From: Brachionus rotundiformis
Lineage: Eukaryota > Rotifera > Eurotatoria > Ploima > Brachionidae
DNA length: 64,000 nt
Direction of reading: 5' to 3'
Assembly: GCA_016802295.1 (NCBI GenBank)
Contig: JAESIW010000115.1
Coordinates: forward strand, 1,727,995-1,791,994
Shown: one piece after another, positions 24,324 to 33,809 of the stretch
Position numbering within the stretch: the stretch's first letter is position 1
Layout: every line of letters starts with the position of its first letter
Made by a program: the position numbers and the translations under genes
Notes under the pieces: generated by a model
What the model was told of the DNA's origin: nothing
Database searches by the model: none
Seen by the model: only the letters and a program-made list of their open reading frames with translations

Positions 24324-26179
24324 TTAAAAACCTTTGAATAATGTGGAAAAATCTAAATCATTATTTTTAGTATTTTGTTTTTCTTTCTCTTCAGTTCGGC
24401 CAAACAAGGAACGAAACAATTCGTTTCTAAAAAAATTTAAATTGAATCAAAATTTAAATAAAATTTGAAAATTTATACCTAGCCTCATCAGACATGCTGG
24501 TACGGTAAATCGGTGCCATAAAATTCACTAATGGCTTATGGACATCAAATTTTATTTTTCTACCTTTACTGGCTTTAGTATCAACTTTTTTCTTATTTTT
24601 AGCTCTTAATTTTTGCAATTCAATTGATTTTCTGGACAGTTCGATCGGGTCTGAGATATTATTTGATTTTCTTTCTATCAGCTCCCTCAAAAGCTGATTG
24701 TAAAAGTCCTGGTCATCAAAAATTTCAACATCATAGTCCTTTAGGTGGCGATTCTTCAAAGATTCCAAGTCGACTTCGTCTTCGGCTTGGTCCTCTTTGC
24801 CACATATTTTGTACTGTCCTCTTTTAAGCTGTGTGCGTCTAATTATTCTCTCTTTATCCAAAAGAATCTTTGGGAAAAAAATCAGTAACAAAAGTAATTC
24901 TTAAAGTGGCTCTTACATGTTCAATTTGCTGAAGTATCGGTTTTTCCAAAGACTCAAAGCTTTTTCCAGTGGTCAATCGAGTTTTATCATACCATTTTTG
25001 TAAAGTTGAATCTCTGTACTTTAAAAAACTGCTGTTAAATTTTGCCAAATAAGCTTCAAATTGGTCAGGTTCCATATAATTAAAATGGAAAGTTTTAAAT
25101 TTTTTTTCTTTTTTTGCTCGCTTGGTCTCCTCTGCCCGCATTTCCTCGTCAGTGTCACTAAAAATCTCTTCATCATCATTATCTGATTCTTCACTACTGC
25201 CTTCACTATTAATTCTCTTTCTTTTCAATTCGGGATCACTTTGAGACTCGCTTTGACCTGATACATTTTCGTCCAATTTAAGATCTTTCAAAATGTAGTT
25301 CGTTTCTGGAACTTGTTGGATGAGTCTTTGTTGTACTTCAATTAATTGATTCATACATTTTTTTAAAGATTTTTGATCTAAAAAATATGATTAAATTCTA
25401 AAAATTTACTTATTACTGAATTTACTTTCAATTATATTTAGTTCGTTGTTGGACTTGGACTCTTCGGATAAATTTTGAAAAATTTTTTCAAATTGGTCAT
25501 ATTGAGGCAATTGGTTGACCACATTTAGGACATTTTGTAATCTGACTCTGGTTTCCACCAAATTGTCCCATAAATCTTTTAATTTTTGTTTAATTTGTGA
25601 CAAATTGGTTTGCCAAGATTACTTAATTGATTTTTGACTGCTTTTCCTTTTTCAATTTCTTCTTTTTGGTTATAATTGGAAAGCTTTAAAGGTTCTTTTC
25701 TGGTGGACTTTTTCTGATGATTTTTGCGCTCGACTTCCTCTATTTCCTCCTCTTCAGACTCATCTATCTCCTCTTCTTCCTCTTCATTGCCATCCTCTAA
25801 ATCATCATCCTCATCAGCATTACTATCATCCTCAATTTCTTCTTCGGAATCCTCGCTTTCAGATTCCTCATCACCAGAATTTATTTCCTTCCTGCTAGTT
25901 GGTTTTCCTTTGTATTTTGTTCCGTATTCACTCAGATCAGCGATTGGTGCACGAATGCGTCTTGAATGCTCTGTCACATTAAACTCAAGTTCATCTCCAT
26001 ATTCATTTGATTTTTCTATAACTTTTGCCTTGGTATCTTTTGGGAAAAATTGATCAATCTTTATTTAAAACAATCCAGGAAAATATTTATTAACCATCAT
26101 CAGAATATTCATCAATGTCCTTTAGTACCGGAGCGGTACTACTCAATTTGTTCAATTCATCCCTAAGATTAATGCTCAT
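24324..26179 (-). CDS. AATF: AATF/Che-1 (Traube), nucleolar small-subunit processome factor
   Basis: In vertebrates AATF works in 40S ribosome biogenesis and as an RNA polymerase II-binding regulator of the p53 response. The protein starts MSINLRDELNKLSS at 26179 and has an acidic stretch (~25740-25870). It then shows the AATF N domain (EKGKAVKNQLNLWDNLVETRVRLQ, EAYLAKFNSSFLKYRDSTLQKWYDKTRL) and the C-terminal TRAUB domain (DQDFYNQLLRELIERK, TKASKGRKIKFDVHKPLVNFMAPI), ending RNELFRSLFGRTEEKEKQ...FKGF at 24324. An intron at 25576-25622 is only 47 bp; joining across it restores the conserved KNQLNLWDNLVE. At least six exons are needed. It is the lowest-coordinate member of the compact minus-strand block. 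The opposite-strand Ser-rich frame at 25724-26053 is a shadow of the acidic tract. Confidence 0.95.
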
Positions 26180-26698
26180 TTTTATTTATTTTTATTTTTT
26201 AGAATAAATTTTAAAACTTTTTTAATAAAAAATAATTCATGTGCTTCGAAATTTAATATGAATGAACAAAAGTTCTTTTCAATAATTTGGAAAAATAAAA
26301 AAACTTAACATTTGGTCAAGTTAAGAGTACAAGATTGACTCAAATAATAAAATTTGTTTTAAATCCTAATAAGATGTCTTGGAATTTTTATAATCTTCTA
26401 TGTCATTTATCTTTAAAAAAAATCTAAATAAAATAATAGTAAATTTTAATTAATGCATTTTGTGCCAATTAAATAGGGTCAATTTTTTAATATTTATTCA
26501 AATAATTAAGATAATTTATTTTTAAAAGATCTTTTTTAAATTAATAATAAAGGCAAATAAGATACCGTATACCTTTTTGCTGTAAACATTAATAAATATT
26601 ATACTACAAATATATTAATTGTTTAGCTTGTTTTGTTGACTCGCATCAATTGGTTTAACATAAGCTTATAAAAAAAATTATTTTTTTATTGTTTCAAA
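26180..26698. other. Intergenic stretch upstream of AATF
   Basis: About 0.5 kb of AT-rich sequence between the start of AATF and the stop of the next minus-strand gene. It should hold the AATF promoter; no specific element is recognisable. Confidence 0.5.
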
Positions 26699-27240
26699 TT
26701 AAAAACACATACAATTGGTAAAATCGATTAATTTTTTCTTTTGAACATTCAAAATCTCTTGTTGATACTTCTGTGACAATGCTCCGTAAGGATTGATAAT
26801 TTTGCTTTCTTAGATTTTTGCCAAATTTATTTTTAATATACTAAGTGATAAAACGTGTTTACTTTTAATATGACTTTTTCCGAATTTGGCAACATATATT
26901 GATTTGGACCTGGCACATCCGATTGTTTCAGAGCCTTTATTAAATTGAAATATTAATATGTTCTGAATTGATATAAGCATTATTTACCAGGATCTAGGAT
27001 ACCACAATAATTTAACAAATTTTTCCTATTTACTTTTTCATTTATCATTTTTATAAAGTTATTTATATTTTCATTAATTTTTTCGTTTGAATCAGTAAAC
27101 TCAATTAAAGCAGGATCACTAGGCATGACATAATTAGATGAATCATTTTCTAATTTTTCCTCTAATAAGCTTCCCTGGCTTTCTATTATTTCAATTGATT
27201 CATTTTTAATTTGAGACAAAAAATTATAATCACAACTCAT
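26699..27240 (-). CDS. Small unrecognised protein, three exons
   Basis: I do not recognise the family. Exon 1 (27240 down to ~26989) starts MSCDYNFLSQIKNES and ends ILDPG. Exon 2 (~26875-26945) reads SETIGCARSKSIYVAKFGK and exon 3 (~26699-26820) reads SKIINPYGALSQKYQQEIL, closing CMCF at 26699. The three join in phase with GT..AG introns of about 50 bp and give a protein of roughly 145 residues. Exon 1 is acidic with a helical stretch (INENINNFIKMINEKVNRK); the C-terminal half is basic. The consistent phases and the non-AT-like residue content of exons 2 and 3 support a real gene. It is 130 bp from the stop of DMAC2L on the same strand. Confidence 0.6.
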
Positions 27241-27369
27241 TTTCTTAAAAAAAAAAGATATTTTTTATCAATTACTAAAATAAATTTTAAGAATAGATTT
27301 ACAATTTATTGCAAACTAAAAAAGTTTTATTTTTAAGATTAAAAATTTAGAAAATTTTATTCAGGTTAG

Positions 27370-29262
27370 CTATATTTTGATTTCGTTTGGTTCTTGAAGA
27401 AACTCAACTTTACATTTTGGCAATTTTTCTTGCAGTAATTGTTTGGCCAATCTGTGGTCCTTAACTTTGGGTAAATAATTAATGTACAAATCGCTCAGAT
27501 TTCTATTTTGATATTAAAAAAAATAGTAAAATATCTAAAACAGCCTTGTTAAAGTTACTCTAAAAGATACAAATAGGTAATTCCAACGTCTGTCACCGAT
27601 GGCAAGAAAACAAGCTCAAGTTCTTTTAGAGAACCTCTTAAAAAGGACAGTTTGCCTAGAGCTGTATCGTCAATAAGTTCACAATTTATAAACTTAACTT
27701 TTTTAACATCTTTTAAACCATCTAAATCAAAATTAATTAAAATGTTTATTGATTGATGACCAAAAAGAATATTTTACTGAAGTATTCGAACCCTCTTGCC
27801 ATAATGCACGCATTCTCTGCTCTTATCTCTTCGATCTTAAATGCCTCAAAGCTACCAGGAGGCATTTTATTATAATCAACAACATAAGAGCCCCAGTTCT
27901 TGAATTTTACTTGTGCACCACATTTTAGGAGCCATTCAGCACAAGCTCTATTTGGTCCAACTTCTTCTACTCGCTTCTCGTCATATCTTAAATAGTATTC
28001 TAATATAATTTAATTAAATCAATGAATATTTTTTGATGCAAATTCTAGAGAATAAGATCTTATTAGAATTTAAATTATCTTGGTCATGCAAAATTGAATT
28101 GGTAAGATGTAACAAGTGGAGTTCCTCGAGGTTCTGTACTTGGTCCACTTCTCTTTGTTATTTAAATAAATTACCTTCCGGAAGTATTCAGTGGAAGATC
28201 CTCTCTGTTTACGGATGACTGCTAGATATATTGTATATTTAATAAATTAAATGAAAAGATAAAGAAAGAACACAAGCAAGATGATATAAATAGTCTTAAA
28301 GTAGTGAATGGTCTGGATTAATCAGACTGTAAGCAATATTTTATTCTCAACACTGAAAAATGTGAAGTAATGCATACTGGTAGGAATAATCAAATGGTGT
28401 AAGCAAATATGTGCTTCATCAGCAAGAGCAAACAGAATTCTTGGACAAGTTTTAAATGGTTTCAGTAACCATGATTCAAGTATTATAAAAAAATGTACAC
28501 AAGTCTCGTTAGACCTCATCTCGAATATGCAGTCTCAGTTTGGAATCCATACATGAAGAAAGATATTGATACACTAGAGAGAGTACAGAGAAGAGCTACA
28601 CGAAACATTAAAGGATTTAGTGAGCTAAGCTATTCAGAAAGACTCAAAAAACTGAACTTTCGACAAGAAGGAGACGCGGTGATCTTATACAAATGTACAA
28701 GTTCATGAATGGACTTGACGAGATAAGTTGGTATACCGAACATTTGGATGGTGCTAGTACATATAATACAAAAGGTGATCGATACAGACTAAGAAGAGAA
28801 CTTACAAAAAATTATTTATCGAGGTATAATTTTTTTACTAACAGAGTTGTTAGCGATTGGAACAAACTGACAAATGAGGTAATATAATCGAAAACAATTG
28901 ACTTATTTAAAAACAGATTAGATAACATATTGAGTGACTAAAATATTGGTTACAGTCTGATTAATCCAGACTTCATGCATAAGCGTAGCAATTATCATTA
29001 TTATTATTATTATTATTTTTATTAGTTAAAAGATTAATTAAAATGAAATTGCTCAATAAAGCACCTATATATAAAGATATTTATTTACTTAGCCTAAATC
29101 TTGATAATTTTAAATTTGTCTAATTTTTTAAAATGATTTTTTAAAACTTGATCTTTAAACATTTTCTCAAGCTTAACTTTAAGGAAATTAAATTAATAAT
29201 CATTACTCATTCCATATATGATTGAGCCAATGCCAGAACGGTCTAATAACCGGCTTGTTCAT
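27370..29262 (-). CDS. DMAC2L: DMAC2L / ATP synthase subunit s (factor B), mitochondrial
   Basis: This is a leucine-rich-repeat mitochondrial protein associated with ATP synthase coupling. Exon 1 (29207-29262) reads MNKPVIRPFWHWLNHIWNE, matching the FWGWLNAVFNK segment of human ATP5S. Exon 2 (27986 downward) continues YDEKRVEEVGPNRACAEWLL and then DYNKMPPGSFEAFKIEEI. Exon 3 carries GLKDVKKVKFINCELIDD and LRGSLKELELVFLPSVTD, and the last exon NLSDLYINYLPKVKDHRL, ending EPNEIKI at 27370. The phases agree at each junction. Intron 1 (27987-29206) is 1220 bp, far longer than the other introns, because it holds a retrotransposon fragment in the opposite orientation. The coding frame is undamaged, so the gene is probably functional if intron 1 is still spliced. 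Confidence 0.9.
28030..29022 (+). mobile_element. Degraded 5'-truncated non-LTR (CR1/jockey-like) retrotransposon
   Basis: Pieces of one reverse transcriptase appear in order on the plus strand. VTSGVPRGSVLGPLLFVI lies near 28110-28165, the active-site strand LFTDDC near 28206-28222 is followed at once by a stop, and LNTEKCEVMHTGRNNQM lies near 28350-28400. The C-terminal thumb region LVRPHLEYAVSVWNPYMKKD to GFSELSYSERLKKLNF is at 28500-28670, and a frame change leads to MYKFMNGLDEISWYTEHLD up to NRLDNILSD near 28940. Stops and frameshifts show it is dead. The 3' end is an (ATT)n run, typical of CR1-like elements. It lies antisense within intron 1 of DMAC2L. The 5' limit is approximate. Confidence 0.85.
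28995..29019 (+). repeat. (ATT)n microsatellite tail of the retrotransposon
   Basis: About eight ATT units follow the last transcribed bases of the element, as in CR1/L2-type elements that end in a short tandem repeat in place of poly(A). Confidence 0.8.
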
Positions 29263-29517
29263 GTTACACACATTTAAAAATGAGTTCTTAAGCCCAGGTA
29301 AAATCATTCTTGAGCTAAAATTTTACCATCAAGTCGAGAAGGAAATCTAAAGCGGTTATTAAACCGCGAATGGCAAAAAAAAATCTAAAGATTCAGTTCA
29401 CTTGGTTATGATTTATTTTCATTTTAGCAATGACAAAATTTTAAATACACAACAAAAAAAAACTGAAAAAAATAATTTAATATAGAATGGATTAATGTAA
29501 ACAATATTAAAAAATAT

Positions 29518-30783
29518 TTAATTCTGTTTGCATTCAGCGGGTGTTGGCTCGGGTCCTTTGCCAGACTTTGCCTTAGACTTTCCAGTATTTTTTTTGCCGG
29601 ATTTTCCTTTTTTGCCTTTGTTATCATCTTCGTCGTCCTCGTCATCATCATCATCATCATCATCTTCGTCCTCATCATCAACATCCTCATCGTCCTCATC
29701 ATCAACATCTTCATCATCTTCATCGTCATATTCGTAATCATCCTCATCCATATCATCTAATTCACCAGTGTAGTACAAGACAGCTTTGGGAACTATTTTT
29801 TCTCTAATGTATTGTCCAATTTCAAAATCAGCAATCATGTACAACTCTTCATCTTCTTCTTCATCACTTAATTCCTCTTCATCGGACTTCAAAGCGACTG
29901 CTTTTTCGTCCGAGGCTTTTTTTGGTGTCTCGAAAAAGTTAAAGAAAGAGTCCTGTTTTTCCTCTTTGGTTATAACTTTTGGTACGCCTTTTTTATTTCG
30001 AGGCTTTATCTTTTTCTTAACTGACTTAATGGTCACATTTTTGCCAGTCTTCCACTCAATTTTGCACCCAGTTGATTTTCCCAAATCAGGTCCTTCAAAT
30101 GAAAATGGGTCTTTTGGATCAATATCAGTCTTTAATTCATATGTTTTGGTCAATACTTTATTTGTAAAGTATGGATTTTCGGCAAATTCGAACTCAAGTC
30201 TGTAGCCATAAGGTTTTTGGTCAAATAAATTGACTCTAATGTCGTGTAAAAAGGCTAAAATTGGTTCATCATGCTCTTGGATCAATTCAGCTGTTATTCT
30301 AAATGATTGTAAAGTTTCAAGCCAGAAGTTTGGTATTCCCTTTTTGTCTTCTAGTGATTTAAATTGAGCTTTTAAATTTTTTAAAAGTTCCTTGCCAGAT
30401 TCGTATAGCTTACTTTCGTCAATAGGTTCGGCTTTTTTCTCTTCTTCACCATTTTCCTTCTCTTCTTCGTCAAGAGTCCATTTTGCCTCTTGTTCATTTG
30501 GTTCGTATTCACCAGTAACTATAGTTCGCCTCTTTTGGAAAAATGGTTCATACAATTTGGCATATTTGCATTCCAATTCGTGTAGCTCTTCATAAAACTT
30601 AGCTTCCAGTTCGAGCATTTTCAATTGTTCATTTTTAAGCGCATTTATTCGCTTTTGCACTGGGACCGATGTAGTTGCCAATTGGTTCAAGTCAATGTCT
30701 TCCAACTTCGATATTTCTTTTTTAGCATCTTTCAATGCAAAATCGAAAGCTGGTGATTTTGGGCTCTTTCCTTTTTGAGACAT
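29518..30783 (-). CDS. NAP1L: Nucleosome assembly protein 1-like, paralog A (421 aa, single exon)
   Basis: NAP1 proteins are histone H2A-H2B chaperones that shuttle between cytoplasm and nucleus. The frame runs without an intron from MSQKGKSPKSPAFDF to the stop at 29518. It shows the long dimerisation helix (VPVQKRINALKNEQLKML...FYEELHELECKYA), the core (GIPNFWLETLQSF, HDEPILAFLHDIRVN, NPYFTNKVLTKTYEL, KQDSFFNFFETP, ADFEIGQYIREKIVPKAVLYYTGE) and an Asp/Glu tail. It alone of the three copies keeps the conserved NAP1 ending PAECKQN, which suggests it is the closest to the ancestral protein. It is followed on the same strand by two more copies, with about 190 bp between A and B. Ser-rich open frames on the plus strand here are shadows of the acidic tail. 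Confidence 0.95.
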   Translation of the reverse strand: MSQKGKSPKSPAFDFALKDAKKEISKLEDIDLNQLATTSVPVQKRINALKNEQLKMLELEAKFYEELHELECKYAKLYEPFFQKRRTIVTGEYEPNEQEAKWTLDEEEKENGEEEKKAEPIDESKLYESGKELLKNLKAQFKSLEDKKGIPNFWLETLQSFRITAELIQEHDEPILAFLHDIRVNLFDQKPYGYRLEFEFAENPYFTNKVLTKTYELKTDIDPKDPFSFEGPDLGKSTGCKIEWKTGKNVTIKSVKKKIKPRNKKGVPKVITKEEKQDSFFNFFETPKKASDEKAVALKSDEEELSDEEEDEELYMIADFEIGQYIREKIVPKAVLYYTGELDDMDEDDYEYDDEDDEDVDDEDDEDVDDEDEDDDDDDDDEDDEDDNKGKKGKSGKKNTGKSKAKSGKGPEPTPAECKQN

Positions 30784-30974
30784 CTATTTAAATAATTTAA
30801 TTTGTTTCAATTAATATAATTAGACTACAGATGTTAAGCCGTAGATTTGCTATTTAACTTTAGCTCATTTTAATATATTTTTATTTGAGATCTTTTCCTA
30901 ACAAAATGGAATGAAAAGAAATAATAAAATGGTTGTAACAAATTTTTTTTATTTTTTATTCCCTTGGATACCAC

Positions 30975-31931
30975 TTAATTTTGCTCTTCACCATCACTTT
31001 CATCATCATCATCCTCATCATCATCATCATCTTCATCCATACTGTCTAAGCTGTCATCAACCAGCTCACCTGTGTAATACAACAAAGCCCTCGGTACTAA
31101 GATATCCTTGATAAATTGTCCAATTTCAAAGTCCAATTCAAACAAGTGTTCCAATTCTTCCTGTTCATCCAACTGATCATTATCAGCGTTCTTCTTATCG
31201 CCTACTTTCATAGATGGTTTGACGCCGTCCTGGGTATGGGTGTCGAATAAATCAAAAAATGAGCCTTTCTTTTCTTCTCTGGTCACTTCTTTTGTTTGAC
31301 CATTGGTTTTATTTGTTTGCTTTTTCTTAGTTACTTTTAGAGTAACATTTTTACCATTGTTCCACTCAATTTTGCTGCCGACACATTTATACAATCTAGT
31401 TGTATCAGTTGACAATGGATTTTGTTCATCTCGATCAGTGGTCAATTCGAATGTTTTGGTCAAAATTTGGTTGGTAAAGTATTCGTTTTCATTAAAATGA
31501 AATTCTAGACTGTAGCCAAGTGGTTTTCCAGCGTTTAGTTTAACTCGAATGTCCTTCAAATGTTTAAGAACAGGCTCATCATGTGGCTGGATCATTCCAC
31601 CTAGCAAGCTTGTCGCTTTTAAGCATTTTAGCCAAAAATCTGGCACACCTTTTGCATCTGCTGAACCATTTTCGGTTTTTAACTTTTTAGCCGTGTTTCC
31701 ATTCACTTCTTCGTCTTGCTCATCTTCGTCTTTGTATGGCCAGTTGGCTTCCTCGTCAGTTGGTTCGTGCTCGCCATTGATAATTTTTTCTCTTTCACCG
31801 TAAATTGGCTCTAATACCGATTGGTATTTGGCCTCAAGTTGGTTCATTTCTTCGTACAATTTAAGCTCAGCATCAGCTAATTTTAATTGTACATTTTTCA
31901 AAGCATTAACTCGTCTCTGTAATTTATCCAT
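30975..31931 (-). CDS. NAP1L: Nucleosome assembly protein 1-like, paralog B (318 aa, single exon)
   Basis: This is the middle NAP1 copy, also intronless. It begins directly at the dimerisation helix (MDKLQRRVNALKNVQLKL), so it lacks the N-terminal segment present in A and C. The core is complete: GVPDFWLKCLKATSLL, HDEPVLKHLKDIRVKL, NEYFTNQILTKTFEL, KKGSFFDLFDTH, LDFEIGQFIKDILVPRALLYYTGE. The acidic tail is short and ends DGEEQN, without the CKQ-type end. Compared with A and C it has KKGSFFD in place of KQDSFFN and is the most divergent of the three. It probably still binds H2A-H2B, since the chaperone earmuff region is kept; a specialised role (for example germ line) would be a guess. Confidence 0.93.
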   Translation of the reverse strand: MDKLQRRVNALKNVQLKLADAELKLYEEMNQLEAKYQSVLEPIYGEREKIINGEHEPTDEEANWPYKDEDEQDEEVNGNTAKKLKTENGSADAKGVPDFWLKCLKATSLLGGMIQPHDEPVLKHLKDIRVKLNAGKPLGYSLEFHFNENEYFTNQILTKTFELTTDRDEQNPLSTDTTRLYKCVGSKIEWNNGKNVTLKVTKKKQTNKTNGQTKEVTREEKKGSFFDLFDTHTQDGVKPSMKVGDKKNADNDQLDEQEELEHLFELDFEIGQFIKDILVPRALLYYTGELVDDSLDSMDEDDDDDEDDDDESDGEEQN

Positions 31932-32173
31932 GATTCTAAATTGAATTAAAAATTTTAGATTTTTTTTTTATTTAATATTTCTATTTAATATAAATATTAA
32001 ATTTTGCTTATAATGGCAAAATTTTCTATCAGTAAATAAAATAAATTTAAATTTTTTTTTTGTTTTTTTATTCTAAAAAAAAAAGAAAATAAAACTTTTT
32101 CCTTTGATATCTTGACTAAAATATTTAACAACATCCATAGCAAAGAAAATTTGAGATTCGGGTAAAAACAAAC

Positions 32174-33238
32174 TTAAGCTTTTGTGTTTTTCTTGGTAGA
32201 TTTTTTTACTTTTGGCTTTGAGTCCTCATCATCAGTCTCTTCCTCTTCTTCATCATCGTTTTGTCTATTCTCCTCATCGTCCTCATCATCATAGTCTTCG
32301 TCATCATAGCCACTTTCATCGACTAGCTCACCAGTGTAGTAAAGAACCGCTTTTGGTATCAAAAACTCTTTGAAAAAGTGACCAATTTCGAAGTCAGCCT
32401 CATAAAGCTCCTCGTCTTCTTCGTCCTGCTCCTCATTTTCCTCTTTTGGTACATAATTTGGATCAAGTATGTGTCTGTAAGATGGTCTAATACCATCCGG
32501 GGTCGGTGACTCGAAAAAGTTAAAGAACGAGTCTTGTTTTTCTTCCTTGGTTACGACTCGGATGGTTCCAGAGCTTTTGTGTTTTTGTTTTTTTTTAACA
32601 AGCTTTACAGTGACATTTTTCTCTGGATTCCAGTTGATAACGCAACCAATTGATTTGTACAAGGCTGGACCGTCATAGGCGAACGGATCTTTTGGATCTA
32701 GTTCTGTGGTTAGTTCATAAGTTTTGGTCAAAATTGAGTTGGTAAAGTATTCATTTGGCTCGAAGAGAAATTCGAGCGTGTATCCATAAGGCACTACATC
32801 TCGAAATCGAACTCGGACATCCTTTAAATGCTTCAAAATTGGCTCATCGTGTTCTTGGATAGCCTCGCCGATTATTTCGGTGCTTTTCATGGCATGTAAC
32901 CAAAATTCTGGGATTCCTCTGACTGAAATGCATTCTGGAATGCTTGGTATTTCTGTAATGACCGCTTTTTTTTCCATATCTCCTGCCAGATCTTCGTCCA
33001 AGGCCCATCTTCCTTCCAGATCATTAGGCTCGTAAGCACCATTGACAATTAGTTCTCGTTGGGCGTACAAAGGGTCGAACATGGCTGCATATCTGCACTC
33101 TAAACGATGCAACTCGTCGTAGAATTTTGTCTCTATGTCAACCATTTTAAGCTGTATGTTCTTCAGTGCATTGACTCGTTTGACCACTTCTTTTGGCAAA
33201 CTGATCGGCGTTGGCTCTTCGACACCGTTTTTTTCCAT
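32174..33238 (-). CDS. NAP1L: Nucleosome assembly protein 1-like, paralog C (354 aa, single exon)
   Basis: This is the third intronless NAP1 copy. MEKNGVEEPTPISLPKEVVKRV leads into the dimerisation helix (NALKNIQLKMVDIETKFYDE). The core follows with GIPEFWLHAMKSTEIIG, HDEPILKHLKDVRVRF, NEYFTNSILTKTYEL, KQDSFFNFFESPTPDGIRP and ADFEIGHFFKEFLIPKAVLYYTGE. The acidic tail ends in a basic run, KPKVKKSTKKNTKA, unlike A or B. It lies 243 bp from B and 200 bp from the HIGD2A stop, all on the minus strand. The three copies differ clearly in their tails and linkers, so the duplications are not recent. Confidence 0.95.
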   Translation of the reverse strand: MEKNGVEEPTPISLPKEVVKRVNALKNIQLKMVDIETKFYDELHRLECRYAAMFDPLYAQRELIVNGAYEPNDLEGRWALDEDLAGDMEKKAVITEIPSIPECISVRGIPEFWLHAMKSTEIIGEAIQEHDEPILKHLKDVRVRFRDVVPYGYTLEFLFEPNEYFTNSILTKTYELTTELDPKDPFAYDGPALYKSIGCVINWNPEKNVTVKLVKKKQKHKSSGTIRVVTKEEKQDSFFNFFESPTPDGIRPSYRHILDPNYVPKEENEEQDEEDEELYEADFEIGHFFKEFLIPKAVLYYTGELVDESGYDDEDYDDEDDEENRQNDDEEEEETDDEDSKPKVKKSTKKNTKA

Positions 33239-33437
33239 TTTAATATTTATCTATTTAATAAATATATCTAAAATAAATATCCATTATTAAATAATTATAA
33301 AAAAATTATAAAAAAAAAGTTAATTTTTTATTTGAAATTTGAATTCCAAAGCTTTTAAAAAACCATCAAAAGTCTAAAAGCTAATATTTATTTATAAAAT
33401 CCTATATTAATTAATGAGTCATTGGTTAAAAAATAAT

Positions 33438-33809
33438 TTAATTGGACTTTGCAAAGTAGTTCGAGGCCATGGTGCCAATGACCAGAGCAATGATAGTCGA
33501 GCCCTGCGCAGCGATACGATATCTCATCATGCGTTGCGATTTGACTCTGTCCTTGTTCCGCATGGCCAAGACACCGTTGCCAAGAACTCCAATAGTAATC
33601 AAGCACCCGAGTGGAACAAATGGATTTTTTTTCATACCTTCTACAAATTTTCCCCAATTTTGGGAACTATTTCTGTTTACTTCGTCATAAAAGTTATTCT
33701 CCAGAGTAAATTGGCCGCTCGGTTCTGGCAAATAGCCGGACTTTTTCTCTTCTATGTCAATCGGCTTCGGTTTGGGAGCCAAATATTGTAGCTTGGAGCC
33801 ATCCGACAT
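33438..33809 (-). CDS. HIGD2A: HIG1 domain family member 2A (Rcf1-type respirasome factor)
   Basis: This inner-mitochondrial-membrane protein assists assembly of cytochrome c oxidase and supercomplexes. The 123-residue frame is a single exon. It starts MSDGSKLQYLAPKPKP, and the HIG1 domain spans roughly residues 50-120 (NPFVPLGCLITIGVLGNGVLAM, then a basic loop KDRVKSQRMMRYRIAAQG, then TIIALVIGTMASNYF). Two membrane helices flank the QRMMRYRIAAQG loop, which is the QRRXXXR-type signature of type 2 isoforms. Its length is close to human HIGD2A (106 aa) with a slightly longer N-terminus. Opposite-strand frames at 33414-33791 are shadows. Confidence 0.93.
   Translation of the reverse strand: MSDGSKLQYLAPKPKPIDIEEKKSGYLPEPSGQFTLENNFYDEVNRNSSQNWGKFVEGMKKNPFVPLGCLITIGVLGNGVLAMRNKDRVKSQRMMRYRIAAQGSTIIALVIGTMASNYFAKSN

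Noticed and set aside
25724..26053. Plus-strand Ser-rich frame
   Set aside because: Shadow of the acidic region of AATF on the minus strand.
29231..29375. Imperfect inverted repeat with CGGT...TAATAACCG arms, at first taken for a MITE
   Set aside because: The left arm lies inside DMAC2L exon 1 (29207-29262), where it encodes PVIRPFW. The arms match only at about three quarters of positions.
29528..29737. Plus-strand Ser-homopolymer frame
   Set aside because: It is the antisense of the Asp/Glu tail of NAP1 paralog A (GAT/GAC/GAA codons read as TCA/TCC/TCT).
30911..31111. Plus-strand His-rich frame, possible metal-binding protein
   Set aside because: It is the antisense of the acidic tail of NAP1 paralog B.
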